A DNA stretch of 64,000 bases. It comes from Paenibacillus xylanilyticus (lineage in GTDB: Bacteria > Bacillota > Bacilli > Paenibacillales > Paenibacillaceae). Each line of letters opens with the position of its first letter. The stretch's first letter is position 1. Below the pieces are notes generated by a model. The model was not told the DNA's origin, made no database searches, and worked only from the letters and a program-made list of their open reading frames with translations. The stretch lies in assembly GCF_013359935.1 (NCBI RefSeq), contig NZ_JABMCB010000158.1:1-64000 (forward strand), given 5' to 3'. Shown here in pieces: positions 36,478-46,104 of the stretch. A program made the translations under genes and the position numbers.

Positions 36478-37653
36478 TTACTTGCTGCTTGTATCTGCAC
36501 TATCACCTGTTGTTGCATCTGCATCTGTACCAGTTGTACCTTGGTCAGTCTTCTTGTCAGTGCTAGTGGATTCATCGGTTTTGGTTTCCGTAGATTGATC
36601 ACCTTCGGTTCCAGTTCCCGTGCCAGTACCCGATGTACCATCCGTACCTTCAGTTGTACCTTCTTCAGCTTTGTCTGTTTTTGGCAGGTTTACTTCTTTG
36701 ACGACCTTGTCCAGTTCGTTCGTCATGAACGTATCGATCTCTGCAGCTGCCAATTGACTTTTGAGTGTTTCTTTCTGTTCATCCGTCAATTTGCTGTAAT
36801 CCGCTTCCGTACGGGATTCCACCTTCATCACGTGATATCCGTATTCGGTCTCAACCGGATCACTGATTTTGTTGAGAGGCAATGTTTTTGCAGCTTCCTT
36901 GAACGCGTCTACCCAGTTGGATACAGGGGTATTTTCGTACAATCCGCCTTTTTCCGCAGAACCTGGATCTTCGGAGTATTCTTTTGCGATTTTTGCAAAG
37001 TCCTCACCCGCATCCAGTTTGGTTTTAACTTCTTTTGCAATTTTCAATGCATCTTCTTTTTTACGTTCTTTTTGTGTATCCGGATCGGTGAAATTAATCA
37101 GGACGTGACGAACCGAAGCCGTTGTGAACTGATCCTTATTCGTTTCAAATTCCTTTTTGATGGCATCTTCCGTAACGCCAGTCTCTTTGTCCTTAATTAC
37201 GGTCATGATGCGAGTCATGTAATCCTTGATGTTTTGATCTGTCAGGTTTTGGGCTTTCAACATTTCAGTCCATTGATCAGCTTGAACAGAAGCTTTCATT
37301 TTATCGAATTGTTCAGTTGCTGTTTTTGCACCTTCTGTTTTAGCTTCCTTGCTCGCCTTGCCACTCAAATATTCATAAGCAACTTCCTGGCGCACCAGGT
37401 AGTCCTTGAAATCATCCATCTCCATCATTTGTGCATATTCCGGATAGAGGAATTTCATGACCCGTTGCTCCATGTCGAATTCATTGGCTGTAATTGTACC
37501 ACCATCGTAAGTAGCCACAACAGCACTTGTATCATTCGTTTCCGGTGTAGCTGCTTCTTCCTTCTTGCCGCATGCAGCAAGCAATGATAGGGATAATACT
37601 GCGACCATACTCACGGAGAGTACTTTCCCTACTTTTTTATACTTTGGTAACAT
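36478..37653 (-). CDS. prsA: PrsA-type lipoprotein foldase
   Basis: 391 residues. An extracytoplasmic peptidyl-prolyl isomerase that folds secreted proteins. The signal peptide ends in the lipobox LAAC (Cys28). A SurA-like N-domain follows, then a PpiC domain (about 190-290: SVRHVLINF, GEDFAKIAKEYSEDPGSAEKGG, EYGYHVMKVE). The last 75 residues are low-complexity Thr/Gly/Asp/Ser. It overlaps the mfd 3' end by 17 bases, so it is probably co-transcribed with it. In B. subtilis prsA is elsewhere. Confidence 0.93.
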   Translation of the reverse strand: MLPKYKKVGKVLSVSMVAVLSLSLLAACGKKEEAATPETNDTSAVVATYDGGTITANEFDMEQRVMKFLYPEYAQMMEMDDFKDYLVRQEVAYEYLSGKASKEAKTEGAKTATEQFDKMKASVQADQWTEMLKAQNLTDQNIKDYMTRIMTVIKDKETGVTEDAIKKEFETNKDQFTTASVRHVLINFTDPDTQKERKKEDALKIAKEVKTKLDAGEDFAKIAKEYSEDPGSAEKGGLYENTPVSNWVDAFKEAAKTLPLNKISDPVETEYGYHVMKVESRTEADYSKLTDEQKETLKSQLAAAEIDTFMTNELDKVVKEVNLPKTDKAEEGTTEGTDGTSGTGTGTGTEGDQSTETKTDESTSTDKKTDQGTTGTDADATTGDSADTSSK

Positions 37654-40600
37654 CCTTTAGTTCCCCCTTTGATTTAAAAGCACTCTTCATGGACTCCAGG
37701 AATTTCTCTACCAGTTCCATCAGTTGCTTGTCCCCAAGCCCTTTGCCTTTGACATGTATAAGCATATGGGGTCCTTGTTCAAATTGTACACGTCTTTCGA
37801 ACTGATTTCCAATGTGCGCAATTTTCGAGAGCTCAAATGCATGTTCACGGCCTTCATAGAACTTCACGGTAAGATCATCACCACGCTGAGTAATGGACTC
37901 AATTCCGTAGATTTTACCGTAAACCTTTAACCTGGCAACGGCCATGAGATTAATAACGGCTTCCGGAAGATCTCCGAATCGGTCAACCAGTTCGTCTTCC
38001 AGTTCCATGGCATCGTCGAAAGAGGCAATAACCGCCACTTTTTTGTAAATTTCAATCTTCTGTATACTGTCATAGATATAATCCGACGGCAAATAGGCAT
38101 CGATACTGAGATCAAGCGTGGTGTTCCATTGATCGGACGGTACCGGCTCTTCACCAAGCATGGTGACTTTGCGTTTGTTAATTTCCTCAGCCAGCATCTG
38201 AGAGTACAGATCGAATCCAACCGAAGCAATGAAGCCGTGCTGCTCTGCACCCAGCAGGTTCCCTGCACCACGGATCGACAGATCGCGCATTGCAATTTTG
38301 AAACCTGACCCGAGCTCGGTAAATTCCTTGATCGATTGCAGTCGTTTCTCTGCGACTTCGGTCAGCACCTTGTCCCGTTGGTAGGTAAAGTAAGCATATG
38401 CAATTCGATTGGACCGGCCTACGCGCCCACGGAGCTGGTACAGCTGGGAAAGGCCCATTTTGTCCGCATCATGGACAATCAGGGTATTCACGTTCGGAAT
38501 ATCAACCCCTGTCTCGATGATACTTGTGCTGACAAGCACGTCATATTCACCATCCAGGAAGTCCAGAATGGTTTTCTCCAGCTCAGTCTCCGACATCTGA
38601 CCATGTCCTACGCCAACTTTGGCGCCCGGAACCAATTCCGAGATTTCAGCCGCCATCTCCTGAATTCCTTGGACACGGTTGTACAAATAATAAACCTGAC
38701 CCCCACGAGCCAGTTCCCGCTCAATCGCTTCCCGAACAAGGGCCTGACTGTGTTCCACAACATAGGTCTGCACCGGGAAACGGTTCTCTGGCGGTGTCTC
38801 GATAACCGACAGATCACGGACACCCAGCATGGACATGTGGAGCGTACGCGGAATCGGTGTAGCCGTCAGCGTGAGCACGTCCACGTTTGTTTTCAGCTTC
38901 TTCAGTTTTTCTTTATGTGTTACACCGAAGCGCTGCTCTTCATCGACGATGAGCAGTCCAAGATCCTTGAATACCAGATCTTGCGACAACAACCGGTGTG
39001 TTCCGATGACGATGTCAACCGTACCACTTTTAATGCCTTTGGCCGTCTCATTCTGTTCCTTCCGGGAACGGAAACGGCTAAGGACATGAATATTGAATGG
39101 ATAACCCGAGAAGCGCTCGCGGAATGTTTCATAATGCTGCTGTGCCAGAATTGTGGTAGGAACGAGTACAGCAACCTGTTTGCCCTCAATTGCCGCTTTA
39201 AAGGCAGCACGAATGGCGACCTCGGTTTTCCCGTAACCGACATCTCCGCATAGCAGACGGTCCATGGGACGATTTTGTTCCATGTCCTTTTTAATTTCCT
39301 CGATCGCACGCACCTGATCACGGGTCTCATCATAAGGGAACATCGCTTCGAATTCCTGCTGCTCGGCAGAATCCTTCTCGAAGCCAAAACCTTTCGAAGT
39401 CTGACGTTCCGCATAGAGCTTGATCAGATCGTCAGCGATATCCTGTACGGATGTACGAACTTTATTTTTGACCCGTGTCCATTCATTACCGCCCAACTTG
39501 TAGATCTTGGGTTCTTTCTCTTCTGACCCGACATATTTCTGAATCAGATCAATCTGCTCGATCGGTACCGACAGTTTATCCCCACCGGCGTAGAGAATAT
39601 GCATATAGTCCTTATGAATGCCGCCAACCTCGAGCGTACCGATGCCAAGATATTTGCCAATCCCGTGATTTTGATGGACGACATAATCGCCCACTTTCAG
39701 CTCACTATATGATTTAATCCGTTCAGCATTATCGACATTACGGCTTGGTTTGCGCGCTTTGCGCTGCTTCTGGGAGAACATCTCACCTTCGGTTACAACT
39801 GCCAGATGTATGGACGGCATCTCGAATCCAGTCTGCAAGTTACCGATGAGCATTTCTGGTTCCGGTATATCGTAATCCATAAGCACGCGCCGCATGCGGT
39901 CGAGTCTTTCTTCCCCGCTTGCCAGCATGAGTACATGCACTCCGGCCTTCTGCCAACGTTCCATCTCTGCCTTAAGCACATTCATCTGACCGTGGAAATC
40001 CTGCATGCCACGACTGATAAAATTCAGAATGTTCTGAGGCTGTGTATGTGGAACCTGACGCAAAAAGATCGACATAAACAGTGTCTGGAATGGACGCTCA
40101 TACAGCAGTTCATCCCCGTCTGCCGATAAATGAAGATCAGGAAGAGTTTTCCCGTTTTGCATCAAATGCAGGTTCCACTCCGACTCATCCCTGTCGAGCT
40201 GCTTGGACGTTTCAGCCAGTCGTGCAGGCTCGTCAAGAACAAGCAGCGTGTCCTCTGGCATGTAGTCGTAGATTGTCTTATGTTCCGGATATAGAGGTGA
40301 TATATATTTGTACATTTCAGAGAAATATACATGCTCCCTCAGCAGCTCAATCTCCCGGTGAATCTCTTCACGAAGACGCAGCTTAGCTTGTCGGTCAGTC
40401 ATTTTCTCAAGCTGCTGATCCAGCAGGACGACAGCCGCATCTGCAGCCTTCTCCATGCGCTCACGGTCAGCAATTAACTCTTTACATGGCAGCACTGTAA
40501 CTTCTTCAATTCGTTCAATGGAGCGCTGATCCGCCGGATCAAACGTTCGTATGGAATCAATCTCATCATCAAACAGTTCCACCCGATAGGCAATGGATGA

Positions 40601-41173
40601 AGTCACGGGATAAAAGTCGATAATTCCGCCGCGTACGCTCATCTCGCCGCGAGATTCAACCCGCTCTACACGTTCATATCCAAGCTTCACCATCTCCAGA
40701 AGGAACGAATCCAAGTCGAGTGTACTGCCTTGTTTAATTGTAATTTGGGCACTCGCCATCACTTCCGGAAGAGGGACATAACGCCGCACGCCGGAAAATG
40801 GAATAACAACAACGCCCCTAAAACCCTGGGCGCAGCGGACCAACACATCAATACGCTGACCCAATGTTTCCGGACTGGAAACAGCGGCTTCAGCGGCAAC
40901 AAGTTCATTGGCAGGATAGAGCAGTACCTGATCCGGTGAAAGCGCTTCCTGTAAATCTTCTGCAATTTTTTGTGCGGAAAACATATTGTGTGTAACGACA
41001 AGCAGTGGTCGGTTCATCTCTTGATGCAGAGCTGCCAACATGATCTGGCGCGCCGATCCGGACAATCCTGAAACCAGCTGCTCCTTCATACCGGACGTAA
41101 TACCGGCAGTAATGGATCCAAAATCGGGATCTTTGGAAAAAGCCTGTATAAGTGCTTGTAACAAAAGGGGCAC
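37637..41173 (-). CDS. mfd: Transcription-repair coupling factor Mfd
   Basis: 1178 residues, full length. It releases stalled RNA polymerase and recruits UvrABC. The UvrB-like N-terminal module (about 30-330), RNA-polymerase-interacting domain (about 490-570, KVGDYVVHQNHGIGKYLGI) and RecG-like translocase with Walker A GDVGYGKTEVA and IVDEEQRFGV, plus RGRVGRS, are present. The C-terminal domain is complete. It follows fin and carries prsA on its 3' end. Confidence 0.98.
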   Translation of the reverse strand: MPLLLQALIQAFSKDPDFGSITAGITSGMKEQLVSGLSGSARQIMLAALHQEMNRPLLVVTHNMFSAQKIAEDLQEALSPDQVLLYPANELVAAEAAVSSPETLGQRIDVLVRCAQGFRGVVVIPFSGVRRYVPLPEVMASAQITIKQGSTLDLDSFLLEMVKLGYERVERVESRGEMSVRGGIIDFYPVTSSIAYRVELFDDEIDSIRTFDPADQRSIERIEEVTVLPCKELIADRERMEKAADAAVVLLDQQLEKMTDRQAKLRLREEIHREIELLREHVYFSEMYKYISPLYPEHKTIYDYMPEDTLLVLDEPARLAETSKQLDRDESEWNLHLMQNGKTLPDLHLSADGDELLYERPFQTLFMSIFLRQVPHTQPQNILNFISRGMQDFHGQMNVLKAEMERWQKAGVHVLMLASGEERLDRMRRVLMDYDIPEPEMLIGNLQTGFEMPSIHLAVVTEGEMFSQKQRKARKPSRNVDNAERIKSYSELKVGDYVVHQNHGIGKYLGIGTLEVGGIHKDYMHILYAGGDKLSVPIEQIDLIQKYVGSEEKEPKIYKLGGNEWTRVKNKVRTSVQDIADDLIKLYAERQTSKGFGFEKDSAEQQEFEAMFPYDETRDQVRAIEEIKKDMEQNRPMDRLLCGDVGYGKTEVAIRAAFKAAIEGKQVAVLVPTTILAQQHYETFRERFSGYPFNIHVLSRFRSRKEQNETAKGIKSGTVDIVIGTHRLLSQDLVFKDLGLLIVDEEQRFGVTHKEKLKKLKTNVDVLTLTATPIPRTLHMSMLGVRDLSVIETPPENRFPVQTYVVEHSQALVREAIERELARGGQVYYLYNRVQGIQEMAAEISELVPGAKVGVGHGQMSETELEKTILDFLDGEYDVLVSTSIIETGVDIPNVNTLIVHDADKMGLSQLYQLRGRVGRSNRIAYAYFTYQRDKVLTEVAEKRLQSIKEFTELGSGFKIAMRDLSIRGAGNLLGAEQHGFIASVGFDLYSQMLAEEINKRKVTMLGEEPVPSDQWNTTLDLSIDAYLPSDYIYDSIQKIEIYKKVAVIASFDDAMELEDELVDRFGDLPEAVINLMAVARLKVYGKIYGIESITQRGDDLTVKFYEGREHAFELSKIAHIGNQFERRVQFEQGPHMLIHVKGKGLGDKQLMELVEKFLESMKSAFKSKGELKDVTKV

Positions 41174-41343
41174 CTCTCTTATAACTTACTTGATTACCTT
41201 ACGCCTAGGCGCAGCATCATCATTTTAAATTGGATACAAATTCCTTTTTGTCCTGTTTCATCATATAGGATTACTCGCTTCATTGCCACAACAGGTTGAA
41301 CCGATTAACTGATTTCATGATGGTCATTTTCATTTCAAAACTG

Positions 41344-41372
41344 AAAAGAAGCCTCAGCAGGCTGCCAAGGCT
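41344..41372 (-). terminator. Terminator-like hairpin downstream of fin
   Basis: Minus strand AGCCTTGGCAG and CTGCTGAGGCT pair with a small internal bulge and are followed by TCTTTTCAGTTTT. It lies about 70 bases past the fin stop and before the likely mfd promoter (TTGTGG, 18 bases, TATATG near 41264-41293). Confidence 0.6.
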
Positions 41373-41440
41373 ATAAAGGTGGAGCGGTATTCCGCACCCG
41401 CCATCATCTGTTATCAATACTTCGCTGCGAACCAGGCTTA

Positions 41441-41671
41441 TTATTGAAGCGGGCTCGCAAGCAGGCTGAGCTCAGGATTGAGTTCAATTGCTTCCTTGCA
41501 GTAATCGCAAGTAATCCGAACGGTAATATCGCCACCGGAATTATACGCTATTATATCCCTCCGCTCGTCGGGGGTCAAGAAATGAAAGCCTAACTGGGCT
41601 TCTGATATTCGGGTAGAATCGATTCGTCCAATAAAAGTACGGCAATGCCTGCATACATAATTCACTGACAT
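41441..41671 (-). CDS. fin: Anti-sigma-F factor Fin (YabK)
   Basis: 76 residues. Fin is made in the forespore and inhibits sigma-F to help the switch to sigma-G in B. subtilis. Two zinc-type pairs are visible, CRHC (about 7-10) and CDYC (about 55-58), and the segment LGFHFLTPDERRDII matches the family. It lies between pth and mfd exactly as in B. subtilis. Confidence 0.93.
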   Translation of the reverse strand: MSVNYVCRHCRTFIGRIDSTRISEAQLGFHFLTPDERRDIIAYNSGGDITVRITCDYCKEAIELNPELSLLASPLQ

Positions 41672-41772
41672 GTCTATGCCTCCTGAACACGGTTTATACG
41701 TCCAGTATGCCCATTATGACTGAATTGAACCCGACTTTGATCAATTTTTCCAGTGTCTTCTCCTTACAAGTC

Positions 41773-42333
41773 CTACCCGTTGAACTTGGCCATTGTCTGC
41801 TCAAACGTATGGTTCAGACTGTGCTCCAGTGCATCACAGGTTTGCTCAATAGTATGCTCAAGTGCTTCCTTCTCTTTCTTCATAAATGTCGACAGCACAT
41901 AATCCACAATGGCATGTCCTGGCTCTGGACGGGATATACCCATGCGTACCCGGTTAAACTGCTGTGTGCCTGTATGCTGAATAATGGATTTGATTCCATT
42001 ATGACCTCCGGCACTGCCTTGATAGCGCAGTCTGACTTTGCCAATTTCAGTGTCCATGTCGTCATAAACGACAATCAGGTCTTCCAGACTAACTTTATAA
42101 AAATCCATATATGCCCGTACCGATTCGCCGGACAGATTCATGAACGTCATGGGTTTGATCAGTACGGTTTTGACACCGCCAATATTCCCTTCCCCAATTA
42201 ACGCCTTGCACTTGCTCTGGGTAATTGAAATTCCATGACGACTGGCCAGTTGATCCAGTGCCATAAATCCGATATTATGTCGTGTTTTGGCATAGTTTGG
42301 GCCGGGATTCCCCAGGCCTACAATCCACTTCAT
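41773..42333 (-). CDS. pth: Peptidyl-tRNA hydrolase (SpoVC)
   Basis: 186 residues. It frees peptides from tRNAs that drop off ribosomes. The catalytic histidine is in KTRHNIGF (about His20), and GLGNPGPNY, KPMTFMNLSGE and YDDMD are present, as is GSAGGHNGIKSI. In B. subtilis it is spoVC, an essential gene found by a sporulation allele. The gene ctc that lies between prs and pth in B. subtilis is absent here. Confidence 0.97.
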   Translation of the reverse strand: MKWIVGLGNPGPNYAKTRHNIGFMALDQLASRHGISITQSKCKALIGEGNIGGVKTVLIKPMTFMNLSGESVRAYMDFYKVSLEDLIVVYDDMDTEIGKVRLRYQGSAGGHNGIKSIIQHTGTQQFNRVRMGISRPEPGHAIVDYVLSTFMKKEKEALEHTIEQTCDALEHSLNHTFEQTMAKFNG

Positions 42334-42369
42334 CTTATTCCCTCCTTCGGATCACCATGAGGTGAGGCA

Positions 42370-42398
42370 TAGACTTCGAATGTTATATTTCATATAAT
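42370..42398 (+). promoter_or_regulatory. Promoter candidate of the plus-strand small ORF
   Basis: Plus strand -35 TAGACT (42370-42375), 17-base spacer, and -10 TATAAT (42393-42398). It points away from pth toward the small ORF starting at 42474. Confidence 0.5.
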
Positions 42399-42473
42399 AT
42401 CAAGAAAGTGAACTTCCTATTTACTGTAATTTTCACGATTATTATTTCATTAACCCAGGAAGGTGAGCGGGTT

Positions 42474-42674
42474 TTGCGCGAAGATAACGGACAACTGACT
42501 CAACATAGCGATTTTATCTATCATCTCGAATACCATGTACCTGTACAGGTATATGACCGCGACACCCATATTGAGATCGGATTAATTACACGTTTCGATA
42601 ATCAATTTGTCGAAATTGCCGACACTCTTTTTCATCGGCGGCGCTTCCGCTTCATTTCACGGCCGGGATATTAA
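42474..42674 (+). CDS. Small protein of unknown function on the opposite strand
   Basis: 66 residues, starting at TTG with AAGGTG eight bases upstream. The sequence is charged and aromatic (HLEYHVPVQVYDRDTHIEIG and FVEIADTLFHRRRFRFISRPGY) with no signal or membrane segment in this form. A GTG at 42408 would add 22 residues including a hydrophobic stretch but lacks a good ribosome site. It runs against all its neighbours, between pth and prs, with its own promoter candidate and a large hairpin after it. I do not recognise the family. Confidence 0.6.
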   Translation: MREDNGQLTQHSDFIYHLEYHVPVQVYDRDTHIEIGLITRFDNQFVEIADTLFHRRRFRFISRPGY

Positions 42675-42722
42675 CATCAATCCATCCGGCTCTTCATGCT
42701 TTGCATTAAAATGGCACGCCGA

Positions 42723-42768
42723 CAGGGGTTACATTTTCCGTTCTACCGGAAAACGTAACCCCTCTACT
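42723..42768. terminator. Large hairpin between the small ORF and prs
   Basis: AGGGGTTACATTTTCCG pairs with CGGAAAACGTAACCCCT (one mismatch) around a 6-base loop. Neither strand has a clean T run after it, though the plus strand follows with TCTACTACTTTG. It lies between convergent genes and probably ends both. Confidence 0.6.
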
Positions 42769-42785
42769 ACTTTGTGCAGACATCC

Positions 42786-43739
42786 TTATTCAATTTCAAA
42801 CAGCTTGCTGATTGACAATTCCTCATGAACCCGGATAATGGCTTCTCCGAGCAAAGGTGCTACAGACAACACTTTGAGTTTGCTTGTCGGATTGGCATGC
42901 GTAATTGGAATGGTATCTGTTACGATAACTTCCTTAAGCGGTGCATTCTCCAAACGTTCCATCGCTGGTCCGGACAAAACCGGGTGCGTACAGCATGCAT
43001 ATACTTCCTTCACGCCGCCTTCCATCAGTGCGTTTGCACCCAGCACAATCGTCCCCGCCGTATCGATGATATCATCGATCAAAATCGCCGTTTTGCCTTC
43101 AATGTTACCGATAATGTTCATAACTTCACTTACATTCGGCTCCGGACGACGCTTGTCAATAATCGCCAGAGGTGCGTTCAGGAAATCAGCCAGCTTCCGT
43201 GCACGAACTACACCACCGTGGTCAGGCGATACAACAACGGGATTTTCGATCTGTTTGGAACGGAAATATTGAGCCAGAATAGGCACCCCAAGCAGATGAT
43301 CCACTGGAATATCGAAAAATCCCTGGATTTGCATGGCGTGCAAGTCCATTGCGATAACACGGGTTGCCCCTGCTTTTTCGATCAGATTCGCTACCAGTTT
43401 TGCCGTAATTGGGTCACGCGAACGTGCCTTACGATCCTGTCTTGCGTAGCCGTAATACGGAATTACAACGTTAATTGTCTTGGCTGATGCCCGTTTCAGT
43501 GCATCAATCATGACGAGCATTTCCATCAGGTTGTCATTAACCGGCAAGCAAGTGGACTGCACGATATAAACGTGACAGCCCCGAACGCTCTCGGAGAGCT
43601 TCACTTGAATCTCACCATCGCTGAAGCTGGTTGTGTGAGATTCGCCCATAGGAATTCCGATATAATCAGCAATTTGATGGGCAAGCTTGGGGTTAGAATT
43701 GCAAGTAAATATTTTTAATTTCGAATCAAAATAAGTCAT
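42786..43739 (-). CDS. prs: Ribose-phosphate pyrophosphokinase
   Basis: 317 residues, class I PRPP synthetase. It makes PRPP for nucleotides, NAD, histidine and tryptophan. The PRPP-binding loop [14 protein letters not shown] and the catalytic [13 protein letters not shown] segment are present. Its product is used by hpt, nadC and PurR encoded nearby. It starts with GGAGGG upstream and follows glmU as in B. subtilis. Confidence 0.98.
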   Translation of the reverse strand: MTYFDSKLKIFTCNSNPKLAHQIADYIGIPMGESHTTSFSDGEIQVKLSESVRGCHVYIVQSTCLPVNDNLMEMLVMIDALKRASAKTINVVIPYYGYARQDRKARSRDPITAKLVANLIEKAGATRVIAMDLHAMQIQGFFDIPVDHLLGVPILAQYFRSKQIENPVVVSPDHGGVVRARKLADFLNAPLAIIDKRRPEPNVSEVMNIIGNIEGKTAILIDDIIDTAGTIVLGANALMEGGVKEVYACCTHPVLSGPAMERLENAPLKEVIVTDTIPITHANPTSKLKVLSVAPLLGEAIIRVHEELSISKLFEIE

Positions 43740-43842
43740 AAAATAAAAACCCTCCGTGCTGGTTCATTGGAATCTATAAGCGTCTGCGACATGTCGGCAC
43801 CTCCCGATAGATCAGGAGGCAAAATCTTGTTATCAAAACCCC

Positions 43843-45243
43843 TTATTCGGGTTTGGCATTTTGTTTCTTGGCTTTGGCACGTCCGCGAATCTTCTCCGCG
43901 TACCCAGGTTTGTTCTCCTGGCGAGGACGAGCAATAGCCAGATCGTTCTCCGGAACGGAATGTGTAACGGTGGAGCCGGCTACCACATATGCGCCTTTTC
44001 CTACCGTGATGGGTGCAATCAGATTGACATTGCTGCCTACGAACGCATCATCTTCGATTGTCGTTACAGCTTTATTATATCCATCATAATTAACCGTTAT
44101 TGCCCCGCATCCAACATTTACGTTCTTACCTACTTTAGCATCCCCAATATAGCTGAGATGTGATACTTTGGATCCTTCATCAATTGTAGCATTTTTCACT
44201 TCGACAAAGTCACCAATTTTTACTTTACGGCCCAGCTTGGTACCTGGACGCAGGTAAGCAAAAGGTCCTATCGTTGTCTCTTCGCCAACTTCGGCTTGGG
44301 ACAACACGGAATGTTTAATGGTAACACCATTCTGAATGATACTATCTTCAATATCGGCCTGAGGACCAATATGGCAAGCTTCGCCAATGGAAGTTGTCCC
44401 TTTCAAAATAGTTCCCGGGTACAATACCGTGTCTGATCCAATCGTAACATCAGCTCCGATATATGTCGATGTCGGATCAATGATTGTAACACCGTTCAAC
44501 ATATGTTTCACTGCCAAACGTTCACGCATATATGCTTCGGCTTGGGAAAGGGCGAGTCGATCATTGACCCCAATGGATTCCGCGATATCATCTGACATGT
44601 AAGCTTCAACCACTTCTCCATCGTTGCGGAAAATCCCAACAACATCTGTCAGGTAATATTCACCCTGGGCGTTCTGGTTCGTCACTTTCTCCAGTGCAGC
44701 AAACAATTTTGCATTATCAAAGCAGTATGTCCCTGTGTTAATCTCATTCACAGCATCTTCCTGCTCCGTGCAGTCCTTCTGCTCCACAATGCGTTGTACA
44801 GAACCGTCTTCTCCGCGAATGACGCGGCCGTAGCCTTTAGGGTTGTCCAATTGAGCCGTCAACACTGTGGCAGCAGCACCGCGACTCTCATGAAGCTTCA
44901 TCAGTCCTTCCAGTGTTTCACTGGTTACCAGAGGTGTATCCCCACAAACAACGATGGTAGACCCTTCCTCACTGCCAAGCAAAGACTTAACCTGCTTCAC
45001 TGCGTGACCTGTCCCGAGCTGTTCAGCCTGAAGTGCATACTCTGCCTTGGAACCCAAAAATGACTGTACCGCTTCGGCCCCATGACCGACCACGACTACA
45101 CTGCGTTCAACGCCTGCGCGAAGAGCCGCATCCAGCACGTGACCCACCATAGGTTTACCACATACGGGATGCAGCACTTTGTACAATTTCGATTTCATTC
45201 GTTTACCTTGCCCTGCAGCAAGTACAATTGCCATTCGTTTCAA
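43843..45243 (-). CDS. glmU: Bifunctional GlcNAc-1-P uridyltransferase / GlcN-1-P acetyltransferase
   Basis: 466 residues. It makes UDP-GlcNAc, the precursor of peptidoglycan and teichoic acids. The N-terminal nucleotidyltransferase begins [20 protein letters not shown]; the C-terminal left-handed beta helix carries hexapeptide repeats ([28 protein letters not shown]). It starts at TTG 45243 with GGAGG nine bases upstream. The order spoVG-glmU-prs is conserved. Confidence 0.97.
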   Translation of the reverse strand: MKRMAIVLAAGQGKRMKSKLYKVLHPVCGKPMVGHVLDAALRAGVERSVVVVGHGAEAVQSFLGSKAEYALQAEQLGTGHAVKQVKSLLGSEEGSTIVVCGDTPLVTSETLEGLMKLHESRGAAATVLTAQLDNPKGYGRVIRGEDGSVQRIVEQKDCTEQEDAVNEINTGTYCFDNAKLFAALEKVTNQNAQGEYYLTDVVGIFRNDGEVVEAYMSDDIAESIGVNDRLALSQAEAYMRERLAVKHMLNGVTIIDPTSTYIGADVTIGSDTVLYPGTILKGTTSIGEACHIGPQADIEDSIIQNGVTIKHSVLSQAEVGEETTIGPFAYLRPGTKLGRKVKIGDFVEVKNATIDEGSKVSHLSYIGDAKVGKNVNVGCGAITVNYDGYNKAVTTIEDDAFVGSNVNLIAPITVGKGAYVVAGSTVTHSVPENDLAIARPRQENKPGYAEKIRGRAKAKKQNAKPE

Positions 45244-45573
45244 AATTCACGACCTCCTGTTCTGAAAACCCCATCGAAATGCCCATCTTCATGGATCATT
45301 CTCAATGAGTATCGTTCAGCCGGCCTGAAGCCGGTCTTGTTCATCGCCTGCTGTCTCTGTAATCACACGTAACAACGCGGACACGAGCAATCGTGACCTA
45401 TATGTATACGCCGTGTACCTGCGAGCCTTAACCGAATCCCAATGACTCTTAAGATGCCGCCCTGTCACCAAGCGCACGCTGCGCTATTGTTTTCCTCAAC
45501 ATTTTCCAGCAATGAAGCTGCAAAATGTTCCTCTTTGAATAAACTCAATACTGAATATATCTTATTCCGGTCA
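45244..45573. other. Intergenic region between spoVG and glmU
   Basis: About 330 bases with no supported frame. On the minus strand it carries a GC-rich hairpin CCGGC-TTCAG-GCCGG (about 45329-45344) about 85 bases before glmU, and a candidate -10 TATACA near 45403-45408 without a convincing -35. It probably contains the glmU promoter and leader. Confidence 0.4.
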
Positions 45574-45610
45574 AAAAGAAAAGAGAGCCATAAGACATGG
45601 CTCTCTTTTC
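45574..45610 (-). terminator. Terminator downstream of spoVG
   Basis: Minus strand AAAAGAGAGCCA pairs with TGGCTCTCTTTT around a 7-base loop and is followed by CTTTTTGACC. It lies about 25 bases after the spoVG stop. Confidence 0.92.
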
Positions 45611-45631
45611 CTTCGAACCCCAATAATGTTC

Positions 45632-45916
45632 TCAGGCACCTTCTTCAATGACTTCTTCCTCAGTTGCAGCGCGATCATACTCAGTCAAAACAGCAGCCTG
45701 AATCTTCTCACGAGTACCGGAAGAGATCGGGTGGGCGATATCACGGAATTCTCCGTCAGGAGTCCGCTTGCTCGGCATAGCAACAAACATTCCGTTGTTC
45801 CCATCAATGACGCGAATGTCATGAACGACGAATTCGTTATCGATGGTAATGGATGCGATAGCCTTCATTCTCCCCTCCGAGTTAACACGGCGGAGTCTGA
45901 CATCCGTAATTTGCAT
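45632..45916 (-). CDS. spoVG: Septation protein / RNA-binding regulator SpoVG
   Basis: 94 residues. SpoVG affects polar septation and cortex formation and acts as a nucleic-acid-binding regulator in several Firmicutes. The core [13 protein letters not shown] start ([20 protein letters not shown]) and [16 protein letters not shown] are nearly invariant. Start ATG 45916 is preferred by alignment. It has a sigma-H promoter at 45957-45983. The gene yabJ, which lies before spoVG in B. subtilis, is missing. Confidence 0.97.
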   Translation of the reverse strand: MQITDVRLRRVNSEGRMKAIASITIDNEFVVHDIRVIDGNNGMFVAMPSKRTPDGEFRDIAHPISSGTREKIQAAVLTEYDRAATEEEVIEEGA

Positions 45917-45956
45917 GTGTGTGTTCACCACCTTTTTCCATCAGAACTTGGTGTAT

Positions 45957-45983
45957 AATTCCACACAGCCTATACGAACTCCT
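45957..45983 (-). promoter_or_regulatory. Sigma-H promoter of spoVG
   Basis: Minus strand -35 AGGAGTT (45977-45983), 14-base spacer, -10 GGAATT (45957-45962), fitting sigma-H (AGGAWWT, 12-14 bases, RGAAT). An AT-rich tract lies upstream, as in B. subtilis, where AbrB binds. A TGTCGAA heptamer (45 percent of a 0A box region) occurs at 46041-46047 on the minus strand. Confidence 0.75.
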
Positions 45984-46104
45984 TCTTTTTATAACCACAA
46001 AAATGTCCTAATTTCAGGAATTTTTTTATTTAATACACAATTCGACAACGTTAGAGCCGGGTCGATGGAATAGAACCTTTCCCGACATGTCATTCGTCAA
46101 CTTT

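Noticed and set aside
36541..37587. 348-residue plus-strand frame opposite prsA
   Set aside because: Antisense shadow with Phe/Cys-rich composition and no start signals.
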